From: Paenibacillus sp. 1781tsa1
Lineage (GTDB): Bacteria; Bacillota; Bacilli; Paenibacillales; Paenibacillaceae
Length of the DNA stretch: 64,000 bases
Assembly (NCBI RefSeq): GCF_024159265.1
Contig: NZ_JAMYWY010000001.1
Span: 3,906,001 to 3,970,000 of the forward strand
Direction of reading: 5' to 3'
The first letter of the stretch is position 1; the number at the start of each line of letters is the position of its first letter. Shown in pieces: positions 52,894-61,553 of the stretch. Under the pieces are notes generated by a model, which searched no databases, was not told the DNA's origin, and saw only the letters and a program-made list of their open reading frames with translations. Made by a program: the position numbers and the translations under genes.

Positions 52894-53814
52894 TTAATAT
52901 GTCGGAAGTTTAACGTCAAGCAGAGCCATAGCCTCTTCTTTCTCCCTACTGGTGACATGTGTATAGACAGTTGTCGTTTGAATCGATGCATGACCGAGCA
53001 GCTCCTGCACCGTACGCAAGTCGGCTCCACGCCGTAACATCATGGTCGCGAAAGAGTGACGCAGCTTATGACTGGAGTAGTTTTGACGTTGGTTAGCTGG
53101 TGATTCTTGCTGGAAACGTTCAAAGGTTTCCGTTGATATGAGCTGAATGCTGCGAATCGACAGTCTCTTTCCTTTTTGCGAGACAAACAGTGCTTCCTCT
53201 TTCGGTCGCCAAGGTTCCAAACGCTCAGCCATAGCTTGAGACAATACGTTTGCCACGGTCTCCGGTACAGGTAGCGAGCGCCATTTACGACCTTTACCAA
53301 ATACATCCAATGTACGCCGCTCCGCATTATAGTCTTTGCAATCCAAAGCATGCACTTCTCCAACCCGTAATCCCATATACCCCATCAGCAGAAAAACAGC
53401 CAGATTGCGTGTGCGATACTTGCCTTCTACCGACTCCAGGAAACGTGTCAAACCACTTTCATCAAGGAAAACGGGCGCACGGTTTTTCTCGGTTTTGGAT
53501 TTTTTAATGCCAAAAGCCGGATTATTCGTTAACAATTCGAGTTCAATGAGGGACTTGTAAAAACAGTTCACCGCCGCATGTTTGCGATTTCTCGTGGCAT
53601 CACTAACCCCACGCTCCCTGGCACGGGACAGAAAAGACAGCACATGCAGCTTTTTGACCTGCTCCAGTGACTTTCCTTGAATGGAGATCAGGAATTCCAC
53701 CACGTCACCCGTGTATGATTTTACCGTATGGCCTGTATATCCGGCGTCCTTCATCCATATGTGAAAAGCTTCTAGCTCCTCCGCATATTGCTCCTGGATC
53801 TCCTCAGTCATCAT
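52894..53814 (-). CDS. Tyrosine recombinase (XerC/XerD-like integrase family)
   Basis: 306-residue site-specific recombinase. The N-terminal SAM-like DNA-binding domain (about 12-95) includes [20 protein letters not shown]. The catalytic domain has [17 protein letters not shown] with the first Arg (about 150), [20 protein letters not shown] (HxxR), and [14 protein letters not shown] with the nucleophile Tyr near the end. The size and simple build are Xer-like, and no other integrative-element gene or attachment repeat is adjacent, so this could be a chromosomal recombinase or a relic. Start ATG has GAGGTG ten bases upstream. Confidence 0.87.
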   Translation of the reverse strand: MMTEEIQEQYAEELEAFHIWMKDAGYTGHTVKSYTGDVVEFLISIQGKSLEQVKKLHVLSFLSRARERGVSDATRNRKHAAVNCFYKSLIELELLTNNPAFGIKKSKTEKNRAPVFLDESGLTRFLESVEGKYRTRNLAVFLLMGYMGLRVGEVHALDCKDYNAERRTLDVFGKGRKWRSLPVPETVANVLSQAMAERLEPWRPKEEALFVSQKGKRLSIRSIQLISTETFERFQQESPANQRQNYSSHKLRHSFATMMLRRGADLRTVQELLGHASIQTTTVYTHVTSREKEEAMALLDVKLPTY

Positions 53815-53891
53815 CTGTCTAAGTCACCTCGATTCGGTTAAAATTGGCTAAGATTATTTACAATTTATATATTTATTATAAAGTAGGGCTT

Positions 53892-54971
53892 CTATACTTC
53901 ATCTACAATGACAACGTCAATCAGCGGAAGGATCGCTTCGGGTTTGCCTTGACTGCGCGTAAGTACAAACGATGGCAATGGATTCTCATGCAGCCCATTC
54001 ACGGATTCACAGATCTGAGTATACAGATCTATATTCAACGTCTCACCTTCACCATCCACATCTATAACAGGCCAATCTTTTCGAACACATGCAGGCCAGT
54101 AAGCCAGTTCATTCGCGGGCACGATACTTAATTGCTGAATGGACGGATCAATATGGTAGATCCCTTGCCGTTCAGGTTCATCGCCCAGCTTGTCCACGGC
54201 AAGTATTCGAGCAGACTGCTCATCTGGTGCAGAATAGAGTGAATAACACCACGGAGTCACGCCCCAGGCAATCGCCATCAGCCCCTCTTCCAGCAACGTA
54301 TCCGACAGTTCCCCTTCCGCAAATTGTTCAATTAGATTATGGTTACCCGGTCCAATCAGTTCTTCTACACGCTTAGCGAGCCGAGACAGGTCAGCAAGAA
54401 TGAAGCCTCCTCTGCCATAGGAGTCAAATACATGATGGTTTCTGCTCCACACAGCTTGAGATGGTGAATTCAACGACGCTGCTTCTGCCGGGAAAAGCGA
54501 TATATATACGGTAATTACCTGCGCGTACTTAACCATGGCAATCTGCTCAGGTTCGAGCGTGCCTTCAGCAATACGGGGTGTTTTCATATGTAGGGAGATT
54601 CGAAGTTCGTATTCCCCTTCTGTAAATGCTGACCAACCCAGATTAACAGGGTGTTCAACGCCTTCAATAGAAGCAATCGAGATCGTGCTATCTGCTTTCA
54701 GGTTAACAGCATAGTGCACATATGCTAGCTCCTGACCATAGATGATATGGGCATCCTGACGATTGACTGGTGAATCCAACTGTTGTGCAATGACAGATAC
54801 TTTACGTCCATCCTTCAGAAGGCGCTGCGGATCAATATCCAACTGTATGGTTTGTGAATCCTCTAAATGTGAAACAAGCAATTGTGCATCTGCAAGTACG
54901 GCTGAGTCAGCTAGTGCAAATCCAAAAGCTGCATTTTGATGATCTGAATTCGTATGTAATGGTGTGTTCAT
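53892..54971 (-). CDS. Protein of unknown function
   Basis: 359 residues, no domain I recognise, no signal peptide or membrane segment. It appears beta-rich in the first half (VHYAVNLKADSTISIASIEG, YELRISLHMKTPRIAEG) and mixed in the second. Coding is supported by its length, AGAGGGGA upstream of the ATG at 54971, and good codon periodicity. A further 12 codons upstream are open but lack a binding site. It lies 77 bases from the recombinase gene, on the same strand. Confidence 0.75.
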   Translation of the reverse strand: MNTPLHTNSDHQNAAFGFALADSAVLADAQLLVSHLEDSQTIQLDIDPQRLLKDGRKVSVIAQQLDSPVNRQDAHIIYGQELAYVHYAVNLKADSTISIASIEGVEHPVNLGWSAFTEGEYELRISLHMKTPRIAEGTLEPEQIAMVKYAQVITVYISLFPAEAASLNSPSQAVWSRNHHVFDSYGRGGFILADLSRLAKRVEELIGPGNHNLIEQFAEGELSDTLLEEGLMAIAWGVTPWCYSLYSAPDEQSARILAVDKLGDEPERQGIYHIDPSIQQLSIVPANELAYWPACVRKDWPVIDVDGEGETLNIDLYTQICESVNGLHENPLPSFVLTRSQGKPEAILPLIDVVIVDEV

Positions 54972-55154
54972 GATACATCCCCTCTCTTCTGTCTGATGGC
55001 ATGTCACATCCCCAAATATATTTCATATTTGGCTTAGCCGCAACCCCGGCCCCTTGATTATGTTGGTTACGTCCCTTATTACTTACCCATATATGAAGAA
55101 AATACCAACCTTTCCCTTCTGTTATCACCCTTTATCTTTCTATATAAAAAAAAT

Positions 55155-55190
55155 CCCCATCCCGCTTCGCCTAAGCGATACGAAATGAGG
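55155..55190 (-). terminator. Terminator after the amino acid permease gene
   Basis: Ten-pair stem CCCCATCCCG / CGAAATGAGG using several G-U pairs on the minus-strand RNA, with an inner hairpin TCGC / GCGA. It is followed on the minus strand by ATTTTTTTT. About 40 bases past the permease stop. Confidence 0.8.
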
Positions 55191-55231
55191 AAAAATGAAG
55201 ATGTTCTCGGTTAAAGACGTTCTCGACTAAT

Positions 55232-56668
55232 CTATTTATCCTTCGCTCTGAAAGCACTGGAGATCCGGCGTGCCGGATTCAGATGACTGTAATGGCGTCC
55301 ATACGCAAAGTAGATAATCAATCCGATGATCAACCACGCAAAAAACGTAATCCATGTCAGCGCTGCAAGGCGTGTCATCAAGTACACACAACCCAAGGCA
55401 CTCAGAATCGGAATGAGTGGCACAAGTGGAACGCGAAAGCCGCGTTTAAGATCAGGGTTATTTTTACGCAACACGATAATGCCCAGACTTACGACTGCAA
55501 AAGCAAACAACGTTCCGATGTTCGTAAGCTCCGCCAGATGTCCCAGCGAGATGAACCCGGAGAACAAAGCGACGATAATGCCTGCAACCCATGTCCCTAC
55601 AGCTGGTGTCTGACTTTTACCACTAACCTTGGAGAAGACCGGTGACAGCAGTCCGTCACGAGACATGGAATAGAGCAGACGTGTCTGACCATACATCATG
55701 ACCAGCAATACGGTCGTAATGCCGGCAATCGCTCCAAGAGATACAATCCAGGACAATCCCTTCAATTGCACAAATTCAAATGCAAACGCAACCGGATCAC
55801 TGACATTCAACATGTTATACGGCACGATGCCTGTGAGGATCAATGATACAACGATGTAGAGAACGGTACAGATCGCCAGTGACGCAATAATTCCAATCGG
55901 CAAATCCCGTTGTGGCCGCTTAACTTCTTCTGCCGCTGTGGAGACCGCATCAAATCCGATGTAAGCAAAGAATACGGTTGCTGCTCCCGCAGTTACACCG
56001 GAGATGCCAAAAGGCAAGAAAGGCTGCCAGTTGGTCGGTTCTACATAGAAAACACCTACACCAATGAAGATCAGCACCACAATGATTTTAATCGCTACCA
56101 TGATACCGTTCGCACGAGCCGCTTCTTTCACCCCTCGGGTGAGCAAGAAAGTGATGATTAGAGTAATGACCGCAGCCGTGATGTCAAAATAGGTTCCCTT
56201 TTCCGGGCTGAACGCACTCGTTAGCGCATGGGGTAACTCCAAACCGAATCCGGATAACAACGTTTGGAAATATCCAGACCATCCGCTGGCTACCGCCGCA
56301 CTCGCGAATCCATATTCCAATATCAGATCCCATCCCAGAATCCAGGCAATCACTTCGCCAAAAGCCGTATAACTATACGTGTACGCACTACCCGATGCCG
56401 GTATGCTTGAGGCAAACTCCGAGTAACACAATGCAGCGAAGGCACATATGATACCTGCCAGCAAAAATGACAGTACAAGACCCGGGCCAGCATACGTTGC
56501 GGCAGCTACACCGGTCAGCACAAAAATCCCGGTACCAATAATAGCGCCCACCCCAAGTGTGGTTAAGTCCAAGGGACCGAGCGCCCGTTTTAATGCACTG
56601 CTGTTATCGCCCTCCGACGCAATTGGTTTTTTACGAAATAATGAAGATCGATGTTCATTCTCACGCAT
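55232..56668 (-). CDS. APC-superfamily amino acid permease (YfnA/CAT-like)
   Basis: 478-residue membrane transporter with about 12 hydrophobic segments. The APC signature is at TM1: LTTLGVGAIIGTGIFVLTGV (about 33-52), followed by GPGLVLSFLLAGIICAFAAL and CYSEFASSIPASGSAYTYSY. TM6 region: FFAYIGFDAVSTAAEEVKRP (about 234-253). These fit the cationic amino acid transporter branch (YfnA, YhdG, BcaP). The substrate, perhaps a branched-chain or aromatic amino acid, cannot be fixed. Start ATG at 56668 has GAGAGG nine bases upstream; the ATG six bases earlier is too close. Confidence 0.88.
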   Translation of the reverse strand: MRENEHRSSLFRKKPIASEGDNSSALKRALGPLDLTTLGVGAIIGTGIFVLTGVAAATYAGPGLVLSFLLAGIICAFAALCYSEFASSIPASGSAYTYSYTAFGEVIAWILGWDLILEYGFASAAVASGWSGYFQTLLSGFGLELPHALTSAFSPEKGTYFDITAAVITLIITFLLTRGVKEAARANGIMVAIKIIVVLIFIGVGVFYVEPTNWQPFLPFGISGVTAGAATVFFAYIGFDAVSTAAEEVKRPQRDLPIGIIASLAICTVLYIVVSLILTGIVPYNMLNVSDPVAFAFEFVQLKGLSWIVSLGAIAGITTVLLVMMYGQTRLLYSMSRDGLLSPVFSKVSGKSQTPAVGTWVAGIIVALFSGFISLGHLAELTNIGTLFAFAVVSLGIIVLRKNNPDLKRGFRVPLVPLIPILSALGCVYLMTRLAALTWITFFAWLIIGLIIYFAYGRHYSHLNPARRISSAFRAKDK

Positions 56669-57086
56669 AGTCATGTTCCTCTCGTCATGAATCTTGAATG
56701 TGCTATGGATGTAGCAGAGATTAAATGGTTTCCCATCTGTTCTATGAAAAAGTCATTTGTTCTATCTTATCGATCACCTATAAAAACCTATCGAATTCTA
56801 CACGTTATCGCGTTGCTTGGTTAAATTTATTTTTAAGGATCTCTTATTTTGTTCTTTTTTCGCGAAAATTATCATGAACTGTTGCACGGGGTTGAATATG
56901 AAAATCGATTTAAAACTAAACTGCGTATAATTTATATTATGCGCAGTTTTTAGTAGCCTTATTTTCTATAAAAAACAACTAAATTACCTTGTTATATGAA
57001 GGCAAGAGAATGAGAGCTTTTTTCGTCTTTTTCCGCTGTCCCTTCCTCCCTTATCCTGTCTAATTCGACGATATGAAGGCATGTAA
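56669..57086. other. Long AT-rich intergenic region with a palindrome
   Basis: Over 400 bases without a gene on either strand, between the permease start and the end of the amidohydrolase gene. It contains the permease promoter region and the hairpin at 56918-56949. Nothing else is recognisable. Confidence 0.6.
56918..56949 (+). terminator. Orphan terminator-like hairpin
   Basis: Fourteen-pair stem AAACTGCGTATAAT / ATTATGCGCAGTTT (one G-T pair) with loop TTAT, followed on the plus strand by TTAG after the stem's own T run. No gene ends nearby on the plus strand, so a small RNA ending here, or a protein site, is possible. Confidence 0.5.
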
Positions 57087-57114
57087 AAGAGCCACATCGC
57101 ATGATATGGCTCTT
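57087..57114 (-). terminator. Terminator after the amidohydrolase gene at 57190
   Basis: Stem AAGAGCCACATC / GATATGGCTCTT, 12 pairs with one G-T, loop of four, followed on the minus strand by TTACATG. It lies about 75 bases past the stop. Confidence 0.8.
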
Positions 57115-57189
57115 CCTTTCCTCTTTATACAGCTAGAGGTGTATATGAAAATACGAAGTAACTATTTCTGGTTTTTATGAAAAAGCGAA

Positions 57190-58557
57190 TTAGGAAAAAG
57201 CAATTCTCTCCGCGTCCGACATCCGGTATTGGGATAACAAATATTCTTGGCTCTGCATCGCTGTATGACGAATAGCGTCCAAATCAACATGCAACAACTT
57301 ACCCTCTCGCTTCACAAGGCGACCTGCCACAAACACGGTATCCACATTGGATGGATTGGCGAACTGAACGACAGCGCCGATTGGATCATGGACGGGGAAC
57401 AGATTCAGATCCGTAGTACGAATCATGATCAGATCTGCTTCTTTTCCCGGGGTCAATGTACCGACCTTCTGCTCTAATCCCAATGCTTGTGCACCAGCCG
57501 AAGTTGCAAATCTCAGTACTTGGCTGGACTGCAAGTTCAATTCACCTGGCATCTCACCCTGCTGCAAAAGTTGTTCGTTGGCTCTGGATCGTTCAGCCTG
57601 AAGTGCAAACTTCATCTGTGAGAACATATCTCCGCCTGTAGACGTTACAACATCTACACCTAGTGTAGGGGTTCCCCCATGTTCAAGAAAATAGCCGGTG
57701 GCCGGATATCCATGCCCCATCATCATTTCAACTTCAGGTGTGACCGACAAGGAAGCACCGCTATCTGCCAGCATTTTGTATTCATCCATGCCCATGGTGT
57801 TACCATGAACGATATTCACTCGTGGACTTAATAGTCCCGCTTCGTACATGTGACTAATAGACCGATCCACAGATCCCCAACTGCCAAATCCGGCATGCAT
57901 GGAACAGATCGCATCCAGTTCTTGTGCTAGTTCGATCTCTTTCACCGTTGTATCCCAATGACTGAACTCCGGACCACGAATGGCAAGCCCATAAGTAAGC
58001 AATTGATCCCGTGATGAAAAATAACGTTCTTTGACTCTTCGCACATCATTTGAATATGTCAGTTGACTATCTCGGTTCCAGTAGTTCGTCTCACCAGGAA
58101 CTCCATGAGCAAATACTGCCCGAATGCCAGCATCCTGAAGTCCACGAATCAGTTCATCCGTATGGTCAGGGGAATACGGCATGCTCCAATCCATTACTGT
58201 CGTCACTCCTGCGTTAAGCGCTTCCAAGGAACCGAGCAGGTTGGCAATATAACTATCTTGTGGGCGGAGCTTGCTTCCCATCGCACCATAATAGAGATTT
58301 TGCAAATAAACTGGTAACGACCAGTTGGTTCCCGCTGTTTTGACAAGTGATTCCCACATATGCCGATGCGTGTCCACCAGCCCAGGCATAATAATCATCG
58401 ATGAAGCATCAATGATCTCCGCATCCGGAATATCCAGGTCGGGCTGGATTGCCATGATCAGTGAATCCTGAATCAGAACGTCCGCCCTCTTATACTGTCC
58501 AATTTTAGCATCCATCGACAACACACAGCCATTTTTCAACAGATAACTTGTCCGCAC
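57190..58557 (-). CDS. ATZ/TRZ-type amidohydrolase of unknown substrate
   Basis: 455 residues, zinc amidohydrolase superfamily. Metal motifs: VDTHRHMWESLVKTAG (about 62-77), CSMHAGFGSWG (about 214-224), NIVHGNTMG (about 246-254) and GVDVVTSTGGDMFSQM (about 294-309) with the late Asp. The second His motif ends in Gly-Phe rather than Ala-Ser-Glu, unlike the purine-locus enzyme at 7801. It may act on a cyclic amidine, melamine-like or nucleoside compound. Start: GTG at 58557 nine bases after GGGAG; the ATG at 58566 touches that site. It follows the CGNR regulator gene on the same strand. Confidence 0.82.
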   Translation of the reverse strand: MRTSYLLKNGCVLSMDAKIGQYKRADVLIQDSLIMAIQPDLDIPDAEIIDASSMIIMPGLVDTHRHMWESLVKTAGTNWSLPVYLQNLYYGAMGSKLRPQDSYIANLLGSLEALNAGVTTVMDWSMPYSPDHTDELIRGLQDAGIRAVFAHGVPGETNYWNRDSQLTYSNDVRRVKERYFSSRDQLLTYGLAIRGPEFSHWDTTVKEIELAQELDAICSMHAGFGSWGSVDRSISHMYEAGLLSPRVNIVHGNTMGMDEYKMLADSGASLSVTPEVEMMMGHGYPATGYFLEHGGTPTLGVDVVTSTGGDMFSQMKFALQAERSRANEQLLQQGEMPGELNLQSSQVLRFATSAGAQALGLEQKVGTLTPGKEADLIMIRTTDLNLFPVHDPIGAVVQFANPSNVDTVFVAGRLVKREGKLLHVDLDAIRHTAMQSQEYLLSQYRMSDAERIAFS

Positions 58558-58677
58558 AAGACACATCTCCCATCTATTTTGGTTTGAAAGACGATCACAT
58601 CCTGCTTACAAATCTGTACTGCTTCTGACTATTTTTTCGCTAGTATATATACATTATATAGTTATTGTTAGTATTTA

Positions 58678-59229
58678 TCAATTTTGGAATTTGCGTTTTG
58701 CCCGAAATCTTCTAACCTTCATCAGATTGCCACACATCTTATCATCACAGTACTTCTGTGTTCTGCTTCGGGTATCATCATAGAACATCCAGCGACAATC
58801 CGAATTATCACAGATTCGAATCCTGCCCGCTTCTCCCTCCACCAAAGTCGTAGCAAAGTCAGCAGCTACCTCAGCCATCACCTGATGCCAATGAGCTTCC
58901 ACAGCTACCAGTTGGAGTTTCAGTTCCTGATCAATTGTAGTCAATGTTCTTCTCACATGCCCTTTTTCCATAACACCGTTCAACCATTGTTTTTCTAAAT
59001 CCGTTAATAATGCTCCTGAAGACACGCGGGCTCCAAGAGCCATCAATTCATTTCTGAAATTTCTCATCGAGAACTCATCTTCTGGAGATGCAGGAACCGA
59101 GGCGTTAAGTTGCCATCGATCCAGAAAGTCTTGCTGCCAGTTCGCCTTCCCGAGCCTGTCCTCCGATCGATCTCCCCCACGCCAGTCGTGATAATCGCTG
59201 TTTACAAAATCAGTCCAAAGTCTGTCCAT
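58678..59229 (-). CDS. CGNR zinc-finger transcription factor
   Basis: 183-residue regulator. The N-terminal ABATE-like ligand domain covers about 1-130 (ELKLQLVAVEAHWHQVMAEV). The C-terminal CGNR finger reads RICDNSDCRWMFYDDTRSRT then QKYCDDKMCGNLMKVRRFRA, with Cys residues at about 139, 144, 161 and 166 and the CGN signature. GGAGG lies upstream of the ATG. It is transcribed away from the DinB gene, and two matching dyads in the shared intergenic region are its likely sites. The downstream amidohydrolase may be in the same transcript (120-base gap, no terminator). Confidence 0.87.
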   Translation of the reverse strand: MDRLWTDFVNSDYHDWRGGDRSEDRLGKANWQQDFLDRWQLNASVPASPEDEFSMRNFRNELMALGARVSSGALLTDLEKQWLNGVMEKGHVRRTLTTIDQELKLQLVAVEAHWHQVMAEVAADFATTLVEGEAGRIRICDNSDCRWMFYDDTRSRTQKYCDDKMCGNLMKVRRFRAKRKFQN

Positions 59230-59245
59230 GTTTACCTCCGTTTAG

Positions 59246-59278
59246 TGTAACTATCTTAATTCAATAAAGATGGTTACA
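59246..59278. promoter_or_regulatory. Operator candidate 1, TGTAAC-N21-GTTACA
   Basis: Thirty-three-base dyad whose arms extend inward as TGTAACTATCTT / AAGATGGTTACA with one mismatch. It lies 17 bases from the CGNR gene start. It has the same geometry as the dyad at 59305. Confidence 0.65.
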
Positions 59279-59304
59279 TTCTGTCTTTGATGTGTTATAT
59301 TAAG

Positions 59305-59337
59305 TGTAACCTCATTAATCAGTTTTAGCTAGTTACA
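59305..59337. promoter_or_regulatory. Operator candidate 2, TGTAAC-N21-GTTACA
   Basis: Second dyad with identical half-sites and identical 21-base spacing, 59 bases from the first. It lies about 37 bases upstream of the DinB start. The two probably control both divergent genes. Confidence 0.65.
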
Positions 59338-59373
59338 TCATACATCACAATGATACTTAAGGAGGAAACGACA

Positions 59374-59874
59374 ATGACGAAAACAACAGCACTAGATGTG
59401 TTACTTATTCAAAAGGATGATACATGGGATCAATGCAATTGGATTGTACCTTTGTCGAAGTCTTTGGAAGGTCTTACAGCAGAGCAAGCCGCCTGGATTC
59501 CACCCGCAGGAGGATTAAGCATCTGGCAGTTGGTTAACCATATGTATTATTACAATCATCGCTTATTATGTCGCATGCAAGGTAAAGAGCCTACCCTCCC
59601 TGCTGTAGACTCCAATGAATACACGTTTGGCAATCCTGGAGATGCAACGGATGAAGACGGATGGAATACACTGATGAAGAGTACAACTCGATTAGCCCAA
59701 CAATTGCGAGATCAATTAGCTGCACTCGAAGAGTCAGAACTTGAAGCTGCTTATATGGACTCCAAAGAGAAATGGGCACACGAACTTGCCCGCTGGATCC
59801 TTCACGATGCCTATCACGCAGGTCAGATCGTGCTCCTTCGCAGACAGCAAGGAAGCTGGAAAATCGTTTTCTAA
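59374..59874 (+). CDS. DinB family protein
   Basis: 166-residue four-helix protein of the DinB/YfiT-like metal-binding superfamily. Seen: IWQLVNHMYYYNHRLLCRMQ with the first His (about 51), and ILHDAYHAGQIVLLRRQQGSW near the C-terminus with HDxxHxGQ, the usual metal-binding trio. Members include thiol-dependent transferases using bacillithiol or mycothiol; the reaction here is unknown. ATG at 59374 with AAGGAGG eight bases upstream; an ATG eight codons earlier lies in the binding region. Divergent from the CGNR regulator gene. Confidence 0.87.
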   Translation: MTKTTALDVLLIQKDDTWDQCNWIVPLSKSLEGLTAEQAAWIPPAGGLSIWQLVNHMYYYNHRLLCRMQGKEPTLPAVDSNEYTFGNPGDATDEDGWNTLMKSTTRLAQQLRDQLAALEESELEAAYMDSKEKWAHELARWILHDAYHAGQIVLLRRQQGSWKIVF

Positions 59875-59946
59875 AAAAAATGCTTGAACTGCTAGCGCTT
59901 ACAGGAATAAGATGAACTTATTAATGTTACAGCTTGTTCAACACAC

Positions 59947-59952
59947 TATATA
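59947..59952 (+). promoter_or_regulatory. -10 element of the riboswitch transcript
   Basis: TATAAT nine bases before the riboswitch start. The -35 is poor (TGTTAC with a 16-base spacer), so the promoter call rests on position and the -10. Confidence 0.4.
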
Positions 59953-59960
59953 ATTGAATA

Positions 59961-60108
59961 GGATCTTCGGGGTAGGGTGCAATTCCCAACCGGCGGTGAT
60001 GTTCTTCGGAACCAGCCCGCGACTCGCTATTTGTTCTTAAAGAAGGACATTTAGCGACTGACTTGGTGTGAATCCAAGGCCGACGGTACAGTCCGGATGA
60101 GAGAAGAT
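59961..60108 (+). ncRNA. FMN riboswitch (RFN element)
   Basis: Contains the hallmark segments of the FMN aptamer in order: ATCTTCGGGGTAGGGTGCAA, TTCCCAACCGGCGGTGAT, CAGCCCGCGAC, a variable hairpin, GACTTGGTG, AATCCAAGGCCGACGGTACA, GTCCGGATGAGAGAAGAT. The first and last bases pair (ATCTTC / GAAGAT) to close P1. FMN binding should favour the downstream terminator and lower expression of the transporter gene, which fits a flavin-related import role. Confidence 0.95.
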
Positions 60109-60166
60109 CAACACATTGACATGCCGTTCATGGAAAGGCCTCTTTCCTGACGCATGTCCTTGGATG

Positions 60167-60206
60167 AGCCCCCGTTTATTTGGTATATACCGAAACGGGG
60201 GCTTTT
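60167..60206 (+). terminator. Riboswitch-controlled terminator
   Basis: Perfect 11-base stem AGCCCCCGTTT / AAACGGGGGCT around a 15-base loop, followed by TTTTG. It is placed between the FMN aptamer and the transporter start, as expected for transcriptional attenuation. Confidence 0.85.
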
Positions 60207-60256
60207 GTCGATTTTGCCAACTGAAGATTCCGTGTTCTGACGAAGGAGTCCTGAAT

Positions 60257-61237
60257 ATGGAAAAGACATCAGCAGCATCACCTGTTTACCGCAAGGAGCG
60301 AAGTAATACCGGATTCTGGCTTGTAGTTCTAGGCGCCGCCTTATGGGGTGTCGACCCACTCTTCCGCATTATTTTGCTAAACACGATGACATCCACGCAG
60401 ATTGTACTGGTGGAACATATCATTGTCAGTCTGATTGCCATTCCTGTGCTGTGGAAATTTCGGGCTGATCTGAAAAACCTGCGCGCTCGCCACTGGATTG
60501 CCGTGATCTTTATCTCATGGGGTGGTTCAGCACTCGCAACGGTGTTGTTCACCATGGCACTTACGCATAATGATCCGAACACGGTGCTTTTATTGCAAAA
60601 AATGCAACCACTCTTCGCTATCGTGCTGGCTAAACTGTTATTGAAAGAAACGTTGCCACGTCGCTTCGGTGGATTGTTCTTCATCGCATTAGCAGGAACG
60701 TACCTGCTTACATTTGGCTTCACATTGCCATTAGGTAACTGGGACAACTGGATTCATGCTGGAAGCTTGTTATCCCTTGGTGCTGCTGCCTTATGGGGAG
60801 GTTCAACCGTTATGGGACGATTGATGCTGGGACAGGCGCGTTACGAAACCGTCACCTCCCTTCGCTTTGTCGTTGCGCTCCCGCTCCTGATCTTTATGAC
60901 ATGGAACGAAGGTGCGGCATGGACATTTCCGTCCGGAACGGGTGAACAGACTGCTGTGATCCTCAACATTCTCGGTCAGGCATTGTTACCAGGTTTGCTC
61001 AGTCTTCTGTTGTATTACAAAGGTCTGTCGTCAACCAAAGCTTCTGTTGCAACTCTTGCAGAACTCAGCTTCCCGATGGCAGGTGTGTTGGTGAACTGGA
61101 TTGCTTTCCGTACGCTAATTACATGGGAGCAGCTGCTTGGTTTTATCTTAATCTGGGTTGCCCTCTTTGCCATTTCCAAACAGCAGGAACGATCATCAAC
61201 TGCGGCGGATGCGGCACCAAAGCTGCGAACAGAGTAA
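60257..61237 (+). CDS. EamA/DMT-family transporter under FMN riboswitch control, probable riboflavin transporter
   Basis: 326-residue membrane protein with about ten hydrophobic segments in two EamA halves (GFWLVVLGAALWGVDPLFRI at the start of the first; GSLLSLGAAALWGGSTVMGR at the second). ALWG-type starts and LPGLLSLLLYYKGLSSTKAS followed by LAELSFPMAGVLVNW are typical of DMT transporters. The start ATG at 60257 has AAGGAG ten bases upstream; the frame runs further up into the riboswitch terminator. Riboflavin or flavin transport is inferred only from the riboswitch; RibN proteins of the same fold import riboflavin in proteobacteria. Confidence 0.85.
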   Translation: MEKTSAASPVYRKERSNTGFWLVVLGAALWGVDPLFRIILLNTMTSTQIVLVEHIIVSLIAIPVLWKFRADLKNLRARHWIAVIFISWGGSALATVLFTMALTHNDPNTVLLLQKMQPLFAIVLAKLLLKETLPRRFGGLFFIALAGTYLLTFGFTLPLGNWDNWIHAGSLLSLGAAALWGGSTVMGRLMLGQARYETVTSLRFVVALPLLIFMTWNEGAAWTFPSGTGEQTAVILNILGQALLPGLLSLLLYYKGLSSTKASVATLAELSFPMAGVLVNWIAFRTLITWEQLLGFILIWVALFAISKQQERSSTAADAAPKLRTE

Positions 61238-61284
61238 GGTAATATCCTAGCATCACATATAAATCAATAATCGAATTTTAAAAT

Positions 61285-61322
61285 AAAACCATTGTACATC
61301 GTATTAGATGAGCAATGGTTTT
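61285..61322 (+). terminator. Terminator after the DMT transporter gene
   Basis: Stem AAAACCATTG / CAATGGTTTT with inner pairing CATC / GATG, followed by TTTTC. About 50 bases past the stop. Confidence 0.88.
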
Positions 61323-61553
61323 TTCATTTCCATTCCATTAATATTACACGATCATTTTCTCAATGAGTAATATGGCTATTAACCCTCTGCTTTATTTTGA
61401 TATCGCAACTCCTCCCTCTTTTCCATTCGACCTCATACCGAATATGCAAATCATCGCACTACGTCTCTTCTATGTTTTGTCTTTTGTCTAATCCGGTGGT
61501 ACGATGACATATGGAATAAACAGATGAATTATATTCAGAGAGGAACGATCATA
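61323..61553. other. Intergenic region upstream of the amidase gene
   Basis: About 230 bases with no gene and no clear promoter pair; the only feature noted is the AGAGGAACG ribosome binding site just before the amidase start. Confidence 0.5.

Noticed and set aside
52894..53814. Integrase as a sign of a prophage or integrative element
   Set aside because: No other phage or transfer genes, no attachment repeats and no tRNA are nearby; size and motifs are Xer-like.
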